Origin: Prorocentrum cordatum
Taxonomy: Eukaryota; Sar; Dinophyceae; Prorocentrales; Prorocentraceae
Direction of reading: 5' to 3'
Assembly: GCA_963575745.1 (NCBI GenBank)
Contig: CAUYUJ010014354.1
Location: 188,001-252,000, forward strand
DNA: 64,000 bases
The notes beneath the pieces are model-generated. The model ran no database searches and was not told the DNA's origin. It saw nothing but the letters and a program-made list of their open reading frames with translations. This document shows, piece after piece, positions 1-11,560 of this stretch; position 1 is the stretch's first letter; each line of letters starts with the position of its first letter. The position numbers and the translations under genes were made by a program.

Positions 1-905
1 CGCCCGCATGCAGTTACACACAAAGTTCGGTGCACCCATCACACGTGTCGCGGTCCCATAAGGAGCTCCACCGGAGGCCTCAGTTGCAGCGCCAGCTTGC
101 CGATCCACCATCCACTTCGGTGCACCCCTCCCACACTTCGTGGCCCAATAGGGAATTCCAACGAAGGCCCCCATGGCAACGCCCGCATGCGGTTCCACCC
201 CCATTCCGGCACACCTCTCGCGCGCCTTGTGGCCCCATAGGGAGCTTCACCGACCGCCCCAGTGGCAGCGCCCGCATGCAGTTCCACAACGATGTCGGTG
301 CACCCATCACACGCTTCGTGACCCCATAGGGAACTTCAACGGGGTCCCCAGTGGCAACGCCGGCATGCCGTTCCACCATCCACTTCGGTGCACCCCTCAC
401 ACGCTGCGGAACCCTCAGAGAGCTTCAGCTAAGGCCCCAATGGCAGCGCCCGCGTGCGATTCAACCCCCATTTCGGTGCACCCTTCACACGCTTCGTGGC
501 CTCAGTTGAAGCTCCACCGAAGGCCGCAGTGGAAGCGCCCGCATGCAGTTCCTCCCTCCATTTCGGCACACCCCTCGCACATTTCGTGGCACCATAGGGA
601 GCACCACCAAAGGCCCCAGCGGTAGCGCCCGCATGCAGTTCCAACATCTAGTTCGGTACACCCCTCAAGTTTCGTTCCCCCACGGGAAGCTCGACTGACA
701 CGGCCCAAGTGACAGCGCCCGCATGCAGCTTCCCCCCCCTTCCGGTGCACCCCTCACACGTCTCGTGGCCCCATCGGGAGCTCCACATAGAAGGCCCCAA
801 CATGCGGTTGAACCCGCAATGTCTGTGCACCGCTCACACGGCTCGCGGCACCAGAAGGAGCTCCACCGAAGGCCCCAGCGGCAGCGCTCGCACGCGCGCG
901 CGTCG
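1..905. repeat. Degenerate type-1 satellite array (~80-90 bp unit)
   Basis: About ten diverged tandem copies of a unit containing TTCGTGGCCCCATAGGGAGC, then CCACCGAAGGCC, CGCCCGCATGC and GGTGCACCCCTCACACG. The same unit, better preserved, forms the arrays at 19.3-20.3 kb and 39.4-40.9 kb. Open frames in all six registers are by-products of the repeat and I do not call genes. The array starts before the window. From about 906 to 1075 I see only GC-rich sequence with an alternating CG run and no feature. Confidence 0.85.
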
Positions 906-1076
906 TCGCGTGCGCATGTTGGAGCTCCTGAAACAAATCCTTGGGATCTCAACATCGTGCGCGCAGGGAACGCATAACAAAATCGTGGGTTTGCAACGGC
1001 AGTTTCCAAAGAAAGGCCTGTGCGCGGGCGTGCTCTTGCGAAGTCTTGATTAAAGCAGCACTTGGACTCGCAACTC

Positions 1077-1600
1077 CTACACCAATTGAAACCCAACGAC
1101 CCTTGTCAAATAATACCATTCGGGCCATTCGCGCGCGTCGGCGGCGCGCGCATGACGAAGTACCCCCCAAAACTTCATCACCGACGCGAGGACATCGTCT
1201 ATCGTCATCGGCGTGATCAGCATCGGCGCCGTCATTGGCTTCGCGGTCGTCATCGTCATCATCTTTACTATCAGCATCGCGCCTACCGATGTCAACGTCG
1301 CCATGATACAGCGCCCGCCCGAGTCACGGACTCGCACAGAAGTGCCAGCAATGAAGTGCCTTGCGGTCAGCGCCACCGCGGCCGCGTCGGTCAAGCCAAC
1401 CTAGCTGGCCGCTGCGCGCGCGAGCATGCGCGGGCGCGGCCGCAGAGCTGCACCAGCCAACAATAACTACTCATCACAATCGCAGCCGCATGGGTTTTGC
1501 AAACCAAGCTGCAGGCGGGTGGGTGGGATGATTGCGCAAGCAGTGGAATTGACCACTCCGAGTTCTTCATCAAACCACCTCCAGGTTTGATCGCCTCCCC
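1077..1600 (+). repeat. Diverged direct repeat, copy 1
   Basis: This segment matches 4250-4795 in the same orientation with clear but patchy similarity. Shared landmarks are a CG-rich block, a stretch reading CAGCATCGGCGCCG, the phrase ATGATAC-GCGCCCGCCCGA, CTAGCTGGCCG followed by a GAGCATGCGCG block, and AAGCAGTGGA-TTGAC-ACTCCGAGTTCTTC near the end. Both copies can encode a similar hydrophobic Ile/Val-rich peptide on the plus strand, but neither has a convincing complete ORF. The pair brackets the ~102-bp satellite at 2.05-4.0 kb. Confidence 0.7.
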
Positions 1601-2044
1601 TTGTGAGAATACAATGATGTTCATGTGGTTATGCCCATCGTTCGCCAACATCTACTACCCCTTCACCATCCCAGCCGGGCGTTTACCCGCCCCTCCCCCC
1701 TCATCCCAGCAAATGAATAATTCCTATGCGCGCGATCTCGTTGATCACAAATCACAGATGTTCAAACATCCCTTGCTAAACAATGTGGTAAACATCGACA
1801 CGCGAGCGTCGTCCTGCACGCGCACATGCCGAAATCATTCAGAAATCATGGGTGTCGTAAATATTGCACGACCGCTATCCTCAAAATTACCCGGTGACGT
1901 ACCCGACCCTTTCTAAACAGATGGCGACTATATCAAGTACCGCGAACTACAAAAGAACATGTTGAAGGACCCGCAGTGCGATTGAGCACCCAGAAATGAA
2001 ATCACAAAAGAACGGCAACGGGAGAACGGGAATAACGGCTGGGT
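1601..2044. other. Intergenic, no feature seen
   Basis: A stretch of about 440 bases with lower GC than its surroundings. No repeat structure, RNA gene or coherent coding frame is visible. Confidence 0.5.
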
Positions 2045-4000
2045 CTACCTACGTACACCTCCACTCCGCTGACCTCCCAGGAGCCCATGGAGGTGGCGAC
2101 AGTTGAGCGCTGCCCCGCCCCAGGGAACCTCGAGGTCTCGGCAAGGTGCGCGTGGCACCCCTCCGCCCCGCTTGCCAGGAGCCCACGAAAATGGCGGCTG
2201 TTGCGCAATTGCGGAGCCGCGAGGTCTCGGCGAGAAGTGCGTGACACCCCACTCCGCCATGCCGCGCAGGTGCCAGCCCAGAGAGAGCGGCGAGATATCG
2301 GCTGGTTCCGCTTGGTTCCCCACTCAGCCAAGTCCCCCAGGAGCCCACGACAGTGGAGACAATTGCACACTTCGCAGCCCCCCAGGAAGCCGCGAATTCC
2401 CAACCGGATCCCCGTGCCCCCCCACTCCGCGCGACGTCCCAGGAGCCGCGACAATTGCGCACTTCGCAGCCCCCCAGGGAGCCGCGAGGTCTCAACTGGG
2501 TCCCCGTGTCCCCCCACTCCGCTGGATCTCCCAGGAGCCAACGAAAGTGGCGACAATTGCGCACTTCGCACCCCCCGAGGGAGCTAGGAGATCACGCCGC
2601 AAGACCTCCCAGGAGCCCACAAAAATGGCGACAATTTGACACTTTCAAACCCCACCGGGGGGCGCCGCGAAGTCCCAACTGGATCCTCGTACAGCTCCAC
2701 TCCGCACGACCTCCCAGGTGCCCACGAATGCGGCGAACATTGCGCACTCCGCAGACCCCCGGGGAGCCGCAAGGTCCCATCTGAATCCTCGAGCAACTCC
2801 ACGCCGCGAGACCTCCCAGGAGCCGACGAAGATGGCGACAATTTCACACTTCGCGACATCCCTGGAACCACGAAATTGGTGACGGTTTCACCCTTCGCAA
2901 GCCCCGAGGGAACCGCGAGGTCCCAACTGGATCGCGGCACCTTCCAGGAACCCACGAAAAAGGCGACACATGCGCACTTCGCAGCTTGCCAAGAAGCCGC
3001 GAGGTCCTAAATTGATCCCCGTACATTTCCACTCCACGCGAGTTCCAATGGGCCCAGGACAAAGGTGACAATTGCGCACTTCGCAGCCCCCCACGCAGCC
3101 GCGAGGTCCAAACTGGATCCTCGTACAACTCCACGCCATGGGACCTCCCAGGAGCTTACCAACATGGCGACACTTGCGACCTCTGCAGCCCCCCAGGGAG
3201 CCGCGAGGTCCCAACTGGAACCCCGTACAACTAACTCCACGCCGTGGGACCTCCGAGGACCCAACGAAAACGGCACCATCGCGCACTCTGCTGCTCCCCG
3301 GGGAGCCGCAAGGTCCCAAGTGAATCCCCTTACAATTCCACCTCGCGCGACCCCTTCAGGAGCTCACGAAAATGACGACAAGTGCGCACATCTCAGCCAC
3401 CCAGGGAGCCGCGAGGGCCCAACCGGCGTACAACTCCGCGCCACGGAGCCTCCCAGGGTCCCACGAAAATGGCGACGATTTCACACTACGCAAGACCCCG
3501 AAGGAGCCGCGAGATCCCGACTGAATCCGTGTACAAGTCCACCTCGCGCGACCCCCCAGGAGCCCGCGCACGTGGCAACAGGTGAACACATCTCAGCCCC
3601 TCAGGGAACTTCGAGGTCCCAACTGGATCCCCGTACAACTCTACGTCGCGGAACCCTCCAGGATCGCACGAAGTAGTGACAATTTTACACTTCGCAGCCC
3701 CCGAAGCCGCGAGGTCCTAACTGGATGCCCGTGGAACTTCACTCCGCGCAACATCCCAGGAGCCGGCCAAAAATATTACAATTGCGCAATATTGCAACCC
3801 ACCTTGGAGCCGCAAGGTCCCAACTGCATCCTCGTACAACTCCACTTCGCGCGACCTCCCAGGAGCCCACGAGAATGAGCGACAATTGCGCACTTCGCAG
3901 ATCCCTGGGGAACCGCGAAGTCTCGACGTAGTGTGCGTGACTACCGGCTCCACTACACCTCCAAGGAGCCCCCGAAAATGGCGACAGGGAGAGCCCCGCA
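2045..4000. repeat. Tandem satellite, ~102-bp unit, about 19 diverged copies
   Basis: Repeated phrases are GCGCACTTCGCAGCCCCCCA, GGGAGCCGCGAGGTCCCAACT, GGATCC-CGTACAACTCCA, CTCCCAGGAGCCCACGAAAA and TGGCGACAATT. Copies drift by small indels, so every frame is partly open, and none looks like a protein gene. The TTCG..GCCCC..AGGGAG core resembles the core of the type-1 satellite elsewhere in the window. Nothing further is seen up to about 4250. Confidence 0.85.
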
Positions 4001-4249
4001 CGATAGTGGCCAGGCGGCGCCAGCAGGACGAAGGAGAGAGGGGGGGAGCACGAGGAGACAATAGGCCTGAAGTGGTGGGCAGGAGGCCTGAGGGAAGATG
4101 AAGGAGGTTGGAGAGAACGTTGCTCTATCCAAAACAAGGGCCCACCACAAGAGGGTTGGAGCGCCCTTCCGAAGTCTTACGGAAAACTTGAGTTGTCCAT
4201 CGGCTGCATCAGATGTGAGCAAGCGGGCCGTCAACGCGCAGGTCGAAGT

Positions 4250-4795
4250 CAAGTGAACGCCATCGCGCGATTGCCGTGGACCCCTGTCGAACAACACCAT
4301 GCGTGCCCCTCGCGCGCGCCGGCCGCGCGCGTATACCGCAATCTGTCCAAAACCTTAATCGCCGACGCGTGGACAACATCATCGCAATCGGAGTGACCAG
4401 CATCGGCGCCGCCATGGGCCTTGCCGTCGTCATCGCCATCTCCATCACCAGCATCGCTACCATCAAAATCATCGTGTCCGCCGACGTCGGCATTACCATG
4501 ATACTGCGCCCGCCCGAACCACCGACTCGCAATGAACTGCCCGCCCGCCAACGCGGCCAGTGGGACGCGCTGGGACAACCGTGACCGCCACGGCGGCCGC
4601 GTCGATTGTGCAACATCTAGCTGGCCGTTGTGCGCGCGAGCATGCGCGTGCCAGCGCAGCCGTGGAGATGCATCAGCAAGATGCCTCGCAATCGTCGTAT
4701 TCGTCGCCGCACGGGATTTGCTAACCAACTGGGCGGGATGGCTGCGCCGCAAGCAGTGGAGTTGACAACTCCGAGTTCTTCAAACATGAATTGCA
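4250..4795 (+). repeat. Diverged direct repeat, copy 2
   Basis: This is the partner of 1077-1600, with the same block order. The plus-strand frame contains a hydrophobic Ala/Ile/Val stretch around 4400-4480 that is similar in residue character to copy 1. That could be a conserved small membrane peptide or just the GTC/ATC-rich sequence. No start or stop arrangement is shared, so I call a repeat and not a gene. Confidence 0.65.
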
Positions 4796-4920
4796 CTACT
4801 TCAGATGCACTAAACGAATTGCACCACGTAGATTGCACCACATCGATTGCGACGCATGACTACATCACAGACATTACACCACATAGGTTGCACCACGTAG
4901 CTGCTAGAACACACGGTTGG
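4795..4920 (+). repeat. Short interspersed TTGCACCAC motif cluster
   Basis: TTGCACCAC(G/A) or close variants recur every 12-30 bases, with GTAGA/ATAG-like spacers. A matching cluster in the opposite orientation (GTGGTGCAA) lies at 13525-13690, beyond the other end of the copia element, so the two clusters flank that element as inverted copies. Confidence 0.6.
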
Positions 4921-5039
4921 GGGGTCCACGCTGGCTAGCACTGCATGGTTGTGTATGAAAGTGCATGTGATATCGATATGTTTAGTATGAGTTCGACACG
5001 TGCGCGCGCGGCTGTTGTGCCATCTGCTGCAAGGGAAGT

Positions 5040-5242
5040 ACTGTCCGATCAAACCGACCACGACAGTCACCGAACGGAAAGAGGGTCTGGTGTCTTTATC
5101 TCCGAGGGACAGCATGTAAAGCAATATATCGGCGCCCCCGAGCCAAAAGGCTGCGGAAACAACAAGACACAGAGCTCCTAAATCCACGATCTCTTTGTTG
5201 GGGTCTTAACCTGTCGCACGTCCGCCCCTGGGTTGGACGCAG
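5040..5242 (-). repeat. 3' LTR of element II
   Basis: Shares with 13045-13244 the blocks GATCAAACCGACCACGACAG, TCACCGAACGGA, TCTGGTGTCTTTATCTCC, GGGACAGCATG, TTTGTTGGGG and ACGTCCGCCCCTG-GTTG-AC. Read on the plus strand the LTR begins ACTGT and ends CGCAG. The 5' copy begins ACTGTG and ends CACAG, which suggests short inverted termini instead of the usual TG..CA. A minus-strand frame in the LTR is open in both copies. Confidence 0.8.
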
Positions 5243-5349
5243 GTCCTCCTGTCTGCTTTCGAGCCCGCGGTGATTCAATCCACGGCGTCGAAGATGCCCT
5301 TGGCATCCACGATCGAAACATTGCCCTCGAGACGCAGCCTCAAGGAACA

Positions 5350-5910
5350 TTCTTGTCTCAACAAGGAGAGGAACGGGCCCGCGTGCTTTTCCAGTTTTCC
5401 GCGAGCAAGGATCCGCCAACCACGTCGCAATATAGCATCTGCAGACACTCCGCCTCCGCGAGAGCCACGCTGAGGGTCGCAACCAGTCCGGCCAGCTTGG
5501 AAGCGACTTGGCGTCTAACCCGGCAGGAACGCCATGGGGGGGTCACTCGAGACATCGTTCCCTGGGAGATCGCCCTGTCGGCGGCGTAGCCCAGAAGTCG
5601 AAGCCGCGCCGCCGCACTCTGATCCGATAGCGAAGACCAACTGTTTCGGGAAGATACGCCAAACTATGATCGGGACCGTAGCGGTGGCACGAAGGTGATC
5701 GATGGCCTTGTTGGCCAGACTCGCGTCGGCGATCGTCGGAGCGTGAACTCGGCCCGCAAGTATCGAGGCAATCCCGCGCACTTCGGCCTGGAACTCGCGG
5801 CCGACCCAGATCAGCCTGTATATGGCCGATCGGAATTCAGCCATCGCATCGGGATCGGGACTTGCCTCGTGTTTCGCTCGCTGGTTCCGAGGGGCGCGTA
5901 TCTTGCTCAA
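5350..5910 (-). pseudogene. Copia RNase H-region remnant (element II)
   Basis: The frame 5515-5910 reads a connection/RNase H-like segment: an E-F-R-S..Y..L-I-W-V-G start, a middle containing A-I-D-H-L-R-A-T, then an A-I-G-S-E-C-G-G segment where active copies have the first RNase H Asp in a similar context. The rest, to about 5350, is shifted into another frame. It follows the RT remnant directly. Assignment rests on order and on my memory of dinoflagellate copia proteins. The catalytic set is not intact. Confidence 0.5.
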
Positions 5911-6052
5911 GGACTTCAGGATCTACTTCTCCTGGTCCATCAAGATGCGGTCTGGGGGCCTCCTAATTCGCCGTCCGATGTAGTCCGTCCCCGCCAAACC
6001 GAGAGCCTTGAGCTTCCCGAACTTGATACGAGAGGTGTACTTGGCAATTTCG

Positions 6053-6725
6053 CTATCGCATACGCGGGGGTCCAGGGCCTAGGGCTACCGCCCAGTCATC
6101 CACCTCAGCGAGAACCATTGCCTCAGGCTTTCCCATGGATCGCCGAACGCACCAACAGGGTTCCATCTTCGCCTTTCCGTACCCTAGGCCCGAGAGGAAG
6201 TTTGAGGTGGCGCGGTGAAAGGCCAACGGCGCGTCGTCCAAATCGTAGACAGGGGTGATAAGTTCGATGGACCCCTGCGGGAGGGGGATCCCTTCGCAGG
6301 GTTCAAGGAACACACGGCCCCGGGGCCTCGCAAGCTTCTCGCTTTGGCAGAAAGCATTTCTGGAATTACTGATGTAAACGTCTAAGCCAAAGCTCAGAGC
6401 GATCAGCGGGAACAGCATGAGAGACTCGGACTGTGGCGCGGGCGCATGAACCGCCAGTTCTTTCGCGTCTGCACCCCAATGGCCCCGCGCGCACCACCGA
6501 CTTTTACCCTTGGCCCTGCTGAGCGCGCCTCCCCGAGACTTCCAGCGGCGCACCATCGTAGACGAAACGTTCCTGGAAGGGAACTGGAGTCGGAGGCGGC
6601 GGCCCTCCTCCGAAGGCGCTTTGGCCCCGAGCATGGAGCCCCACCCTGCGGCTTCTGACGCGTCGAACTCTTTCTGCCCCTCAGGGGACAGCCTCGATTT
6701 CGCGACTTCCCCCCCTCGGGAAGTA
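6053..6725 (-). pseudogene. Copia reverse transcriptase remnant (element II)
   Basis: One open minus frame carries recognisable copia RT blocks in order: R-W-C-A-R-G-H, then A-P-x-P-Q-S-E-S, then N-A-F-C-Q-S, then R-G-R-V-F-L-E-P-C-E-G-I-P-L-P-Q-G, then P-V-Y-D-L-D-D-A-P, then the polymerase box E-V-D-D near 6100 (the family's YVDD position). The frame continues upstream only as low-complexity Ser/Leu/Phe encoded by the GA microsatellite, so the N-terminal RT is disrupted. Confidence 0.8.
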
Positions 6726-6728
6726 GCC

Positions 6729-6814
6729 AGAGAGGGAGAGGGAGAGGGAGGGGGAGAGAGAGAGAGAGAGAGAGAGAAAAAAAAAAAAAGAGAGAGAGAG
6801 AGAGAGAGAAAAAA

Positions 6815-6845
<31 letters not shown>

Positions 6846-6900
6846 AACACAGGAACAAAACAAAAAAAAAAAAAATGACCCCCCCCCAAAAAAAAAAAAA
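6729..6900. repeat. GA/A microsatellite inside element II
   Basis: Runs of (GA)n, poly-A and GGGAGA followed by poly-C and poly-A tracts. They lie inside the former polyprotein frame between the linker region and RT. On the minus strand they translate as Ser/Leu and Phe runs, which is an artefact. Confidence 0.95.
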
Positions 6901-6959
6901 CTTCTCGTCGGGCCCCAGAATAACATCTGCGTTTCCGTTGGCGTAATTCCACCGGGAGC

Positions 6960-7950
6960 CGCTCCAGCCGTGGCGATCAAGGCTAAAAATTGTCGAGGTC
7001 CCAAAAAACGACTGAAACTCTGAGTCGGACAGACTGCTAAGAAATGACACGTCGCCGCCGTCGGGGGCCTGCATCTCGGGATCGCCCACAGATGCGCCTC
7101 CAGCTTCCGCGCCTCGGGGCCGGACCTGCCGCCCCCGCTCCTCGACGGCCCGTCGAACCCTTCCGGGGAGAGGGGGCTCCGAAATCTTCTACATGAGCCG
7201 GAGGAGGCAGCGCAACCACCCAGGAAGACATCGCCTGGACCTGCCGGAGCTGGCGCTCTCGGAGAACAGCGCTGCGGTCCCTTCAAAAGAGCCTCGGCAC
7301 CTGGGCCCTAGGACCCCCCCGACGGGGGCCCCGCGGACAGGGGCCCCGGAAGTCCGAGTTCCGCCCCGGATAGAGGGGGGCAGCGCGGCAGGAGGGGGCG
7401 GAGGCAAGGGGGCGAGAGGAGAACAAAAAGACGAGGCGTCGGGAGAGACCGGCGGCGCAGAAGGAGAAGGGGGGAGGGGGGGGGGCAGGAAGAGGAGGAG
7501 AAACAGAGGGCAGAAGACTCCTTCCCGGTCGGAGCCGCGACGCCGGGCCTCGGACGCTCGGATTCCAGGCCGTCGGGGAACGGAGTGGACACAAAAGAGG
7601 GGGGCCCTGGCGCGGTCGAGCGCTCCTCGGCCAGCTCGGGCACGGGGGGGGGGCGACCTCCGACCGTTCCCGGGGCTCGGAAGCGGGTGGCCCCCCCTGT
7701 CTCCGAACCTTCTGGCGCCGACAGCTCGCCCCCGGGAGCTCGAGCCTGCGGACGGGGAACAGAGGGGGAGGGGAGGCCCCCGCCTTGTGAAGCTAGCGCG
7801 CGGGGACGCTCAGGTCGATCGGAAGAGAGCCCCAAGCCCGGGGGGGAGGAGGCCCCTCTCGGGCCACATCCACTCCGGTAGGGTTGGCACCGCCTCGGAC
7901 CTGTCTGATCATCTCTTGCACCGCTTCGTCTTGGATCAGTTCCGCCCCTC
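6960..7950 (-). pseudogene. Linker region between integrase and RT (element II), degenerate
   Basis: GC- and proline-rich sequence open in several frames on both strands, with no motif I can assign. By position it matches the poorly conserved stretch between the integrase C-terminus and RT in dinoflagellate copia polyproteins. The long plus-strand frame at 7193-7987 is Arg/Gly-rich and I regard it as a shadow. Confidence 0.4.
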
Positions 7951-8770
7951 GAGCCTCGGGGCTAGTAGCAGGCCGAACCTGATCTGAGCTGCGCTTCCAC
8001 AAAAGGCCCCTGATAGACACCCACGCGTGGCTGTGGCGTTGGGGGGCAACCAGTCCCGGCCCCACCCGGCGGCCCCGCTGGAGACCGGAGGTCCTGGACG
8101 CGGCCCGAGGGGAGCGCCTCCGCGCGTAAACCCACTGCCGAGGGGAGCGCCTCCGCGCGCAAACCCACTGCCCCCATGAGCTCGAGACTCGGCAGCCCGG
8201 CCTACTTTGGCGGCACTCGAGGAGGCGATGACCTCCTTTCGGGCGCAGTGCCTGACTGCCTGGGCGCGCGAAAACTCTTGCGCGGCAGCGCATTGATCCC
8301 AACCTTGCTCTCCCAAGACGCCCAAGGCCACTAGATTGACAGCGGTGTCAGAGAGGAAGTCGGCTGGGGCCCTGGGGCCCGAACACGAGTTGGCAGGGGG
8401 TGAACCCTCCGCGGCGGAGGTGCTGGTTTTTGGCGGCGACGATGTCCCAGTGGAGGAGATCGAAGTCTTCGAGCGAATCCAGCACTTTGTCACTAGCCCC
8501 CCTTCACGAGCAGATCCTTGACCCAGCCCCCGCCTCTCCCGCATCTTCCATTTTGATGAGGGGCGTCGGCGTCTGGGTCAAAGACGCGCTGGCAAGTTCC
8601 GCGCTGTTCCGGTCCGCGCTCGAACTCTCCGAGAAACACCCCCCGCCCCCCCCCCCCCCCCCCCCCCCCCCTCGCTCATCACCATGTCCGGGGCCCCGAG
8701 GTATCTGTCCCAGGTGCACATTAAGGCGCTCCAAGCCTCCATGGAGGGAAGCGCCGTCATATCTTGACAT
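7950..8770 (-). pseudogene. Copia integrase remnant (element II)
   Basis: Fragments in different minus frames. Around 8590-8720, a segment with W-D-R-Y-L-G-A-P-D-M-V-M-S-E-G resembles the second catalytic block (G-A-P..hydrophobic..D/E-G). Around 8300-8420, a segment with G-P-R-A-P-A-D-F-L-S-D-T-A resembles the downstream G-R-x-P-x-L-P region. Around 7950-8020 there is an E-L-I-Q-D-E-A tail. A 26-base C run at 8646-8671 interrupts the frame. The catalytic triad cannot be assembled in one frame. Confidence 0.5.
8646..8671. repeat. Homopolymer C26
   Basis: Twenty-six consecutive C residues on the plus strand inside the integrase remnant. It is likely polymorphic and a possible assembly-length error. 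A shorter G run lies at 9282-9294. Confidence 0.95.
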
Positions 8771-9784
8771 CACCTGGAAAGTCGCGCCGCCTCTTCTGAC
8801 GAACGGCATCGAGAGACCCGGGAAACACGATGCCTCAGCCCGTGGACGAGTCTCTTGACGAGTCCTGGCGGAGACACTCGGGCTCGGGAAGTAGGTCTTG
8901 CCCCCGCGCGCTGGATGCCTTCGCGATCTCCGGTGCGCGGACACGCCTGAAACTGTCGAGGAACCCCGGGCTGTTGGAGGCAAGCCGCGCCGGCTTCTCG
9001 TTCAGCCCCGCTCTGTCTATGGCCAGACGAAATCGACAGAGATCGACCACGACCCCGCCGACATTCAACTACTCGAGGAGGCAGGGGAGGGGGGGGAGAA
9101 ATCCAGGAAGTAGCTCCTTCGGGGCGATCGAGAGCGAAGTCGCGACTCTCGGACAGCTCGAGCCACGCGAGCTCGACTGCAAAGCCAAGTATGATCTTGC
9201 CTTCGACTTCAGCTTTAGCTCTTTCCGATGGGTCCATGGACTTCTTCGAGACCTGCCAGACCTCGCTGAAAACTCGTCAGGGGGGGGGGGGGGTCCAGGA
9301 AAATCATGTCGGGCTTCTGTTCTCGAACAATCTGACGGGCTCGACTTGTCGGAGGCCTTGCGGGAGCCCCATCTCGTTTCGAGGTCCCAGGAACCGAGGC
9401 AAACGAGACCGGCCCGAGGAATCGAAGAGGAGAGAAAACTTCCATATAAACTGACTCGGCGCGCTGGCTCCTTCGGGCGTTAGCGGCCTTGGCCGGGGGC
9501 CGCAGCATCTCGAGCGCAGGGCGTGCGATGCCGGGGGGCCCCTGGAGCCCAGGCCAGGCTCGATCGAGAATGGCGCCCGACATTCCCTGTTCAAAAACGC
9601 CACGCAGGGCGTCGGGGAAGGGGGCGCCCGACCAACTAGGCGCATACATCGAAAGGAAGAGAAAGGAGGTTCGAGGGCTCTTCCTCCTGAAATCCGAAAA
9701 GGGGCCGTTCCAAGTTTCGGAATCCCACAGCCAGAAGGCGCTGCGATCGCCAAACCGGGTTTTCAACTTTCTCACTGCCCCCAA
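8770..9784 (-). pseudogene. Methyltransferase-like accessory region remnant (element II)
   Basis: Two minus frames carry linked motifs: M-I-F-L-D-P-P-P-P-L-T-S-F near 9290 (the place where such domains have a G-P-P-C or P-C box), and D-F-A-L-D-R-P-E-G-A-T-S-W near 9150 (cf. F-x-L-E-x-P-x-x-A-x-S-W). A comparable pair occurs in the young element at 26.6-27.2 kb. From established knowledge, cytosine-methyltransferase-related domains have been captured by dinoflagellate copia retrotransposons. That this segment belongs to them is inference. Confidence 0.45.
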
Positions 9785-9830
9785 GTCTACGTCGTCTCGC
9801 TTTCTGATCCCTGGGCCCTTCGGCGTCGAG

Positions 9831-10835
9831 CTAGTCGGACAGAGAGAGGAGGGATATCACAACAATGTCGTCGGCCAGGCTCAAGGCGCTCACCGTCTCA
9901 AGCATCCCGGGCGGGCCCCTCTCGGCTGCCTCTCGAAGTGGCAACGTGCTCAGGTATGCTTGGCTAGGCGCTCCTCCGGAGACTCCTCGGCGGGCTCCGC
10001 CGCGGCTGGAGGCCCCGGCTGGGCCGCGTGGAAACCCTCGTTGACTGCCGCCAGAGCCGCCTGGTGCTGATGCCAGTGGTGGGATACGTGCATCGTCAGG
10101 TTGCCCATCTGCGCTGTCACCTCCTGGTTGGGCCGAAGGAGGGCCTGCTGCATGTCCCCGCATCTCCAGCATTGCCTGCGAGATCTTTTCGTCGGGCACC
10201 TCTGCGCTCTGGCGCTTGATTCGGCGACGCCGCGGTCGGGCGTCCACGCCCAGCGGGTCGGAGGCAACTATCTCGCGGGTGCCGCGATCTCTCATGCGTT
10301 GGGGAATGGAGCCGTTCATGCTCGGCTCGGCCTCGCAGATCTCGGCCTCGGTGTTCCGGCGCGCGTGGGGGCGCAGGCTCGAGGCCACGCCTGGGGCACT
10401 CCCTCGCTTCCCCCAGGGCGCCGCCGATCTCTGTGACAACTGCGGCTGTTCCTTCTCGGTCCGGGGGTGGTCCTTGCGCGAGACGCGATAGGCCTGGCGG
10501 ATTTCGCACAGGCCACATTTCCACCACTCGCCGTCCTTGTTGCCCCTGCTGAAGGCGGCATCTGGAGGGCGAGGGCAATCCACCTGATTCGGAGTGGCCC
10601 TCCTCTGCGCACGAGTGTAGGACTGGGGGAAGAGACGTCCAGTCCTCGCGGCCTCCAGGGCCCCGCGCCAGACGAGGTCCACGCTGATGAAGAGCCTCGA
10701 GACCACCCCCGCCCAACAGTTGGCGGCCCTCGAGAGGTCGTCTGGCGCCTCGTTCTCGGTCAGACAGCGCGTCAACTTCGGTAGGCCCCCCTCGCCCTCG
10801 GGAGCTGGAAGACTCTCTGGAGACGCCGCTGCCAT
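9831..10835 (-). pseudogene. Accessory segment with Cys motif (element II)
   Basis: A 334-residue open minus frame containing W-W-K-C-G-L-C-E-I-R near residue 109, like the W-x-C..C treble-clef motif found between protease and methyltransferase-like regions of dinoflagellate copia polyproteins. The remainder is Arg/Pro/Gly-rich and not recognisable. It may be fortuitously open because of GC bias. Confidence 0.4.
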
Positions 10836-11125
10836 GACGAGAAACGCCCTGAATGAGAAAATCGCTGGCGCAGTGAGAGGCGCAGCTTGGGTCCTGAGCC
10901 AACGCGGAGACTGTCGCGCGGGTTCTCGAGGTAGGGCGTGGGTTCTGGGATTCGGCCGCCCTCGAGCGGTGCCCCTGGAATTGCGCAGATGTGGTCCTCG
11001 ATGTCGGGGCCGGCCTGGCAGGCCTGGTCGGACCGGTCGAACGGCGAGTCTTCGGATCTCGCGATTTTAGCCCCGGACTGCCCCCCACCTGGCCCTGCAC
11101 TGGACTGGCGCGGCTGCTTAAGACA

Positions 11126-11560
11126 TCATTTTCGTCTTCCTGGAACGAGCACACCCGTGATCGCGTCGGCGCGGCCCCCCACCCCTCTGGCGTGCCCGTT
11201 CAAACTGGGAGCTCTGGGGATCCTGGAGCGTTTCTCCGCGAGGGCCTTGTCTAGCCCTTTTTGCATATCCAACGCGGGCAATCCGGCGATAGCTTGACCA
11301 GCGGCCGCGTCCATCACCGCGGAGCCGCCCTCGACCGCCAGGGGAGAGATCGGCTGCCAACTGTCCTCGCTGACTCCAGAGATGGCCTCAGAAACGAGGT
11401 CGGCCAGCCCCGGCAGCGCGAGCTCGCCGCTGGCGTTCTCGAGGGAAAACGTGCCCGGGAAGATCCCCGTCCCAGCCCGTCCGCTGACGAAGAACGAAGT
11501 CCCGGAGCTGCCGCCGCCTCCCTGATCTGATCTCGCGGGGGAGGGGGCCCTGGAGCAGCC
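11126..11560 (-). pseudogene. Copia aspartic-protease-like remnant (element II)
   Basis: In the frame 11126-11626, A-V-E-G-G-S-A-V-M-D-A-A-A-G-Q followed by A-I-A-G resembles the protease active-site block of dinoflagellate copia proteins (hydrophobic-I-D-T-A-A-x-x-x-hydrophobic-I-G). The Thr/Ser after Asp is Ala here, so activity is doubtful. Position just downstream of the zinc-knuckle remnant supports the call. Confidence 0.5.

Noticed and set aside
6053-7286. Ser/Leu/Phe-rich membrane-like proteins on the minus strand
   Set aside because: They are translations of the GA/A microsatellite. Only the downstream part (RT blocks) is real.
7193-7987. 264-codon Arg/Gly-rich plus-strand ORF
   Set aside because: It lies antisense to the decayed copia polyprotein in very GC-rich sequence with no motif or start context.
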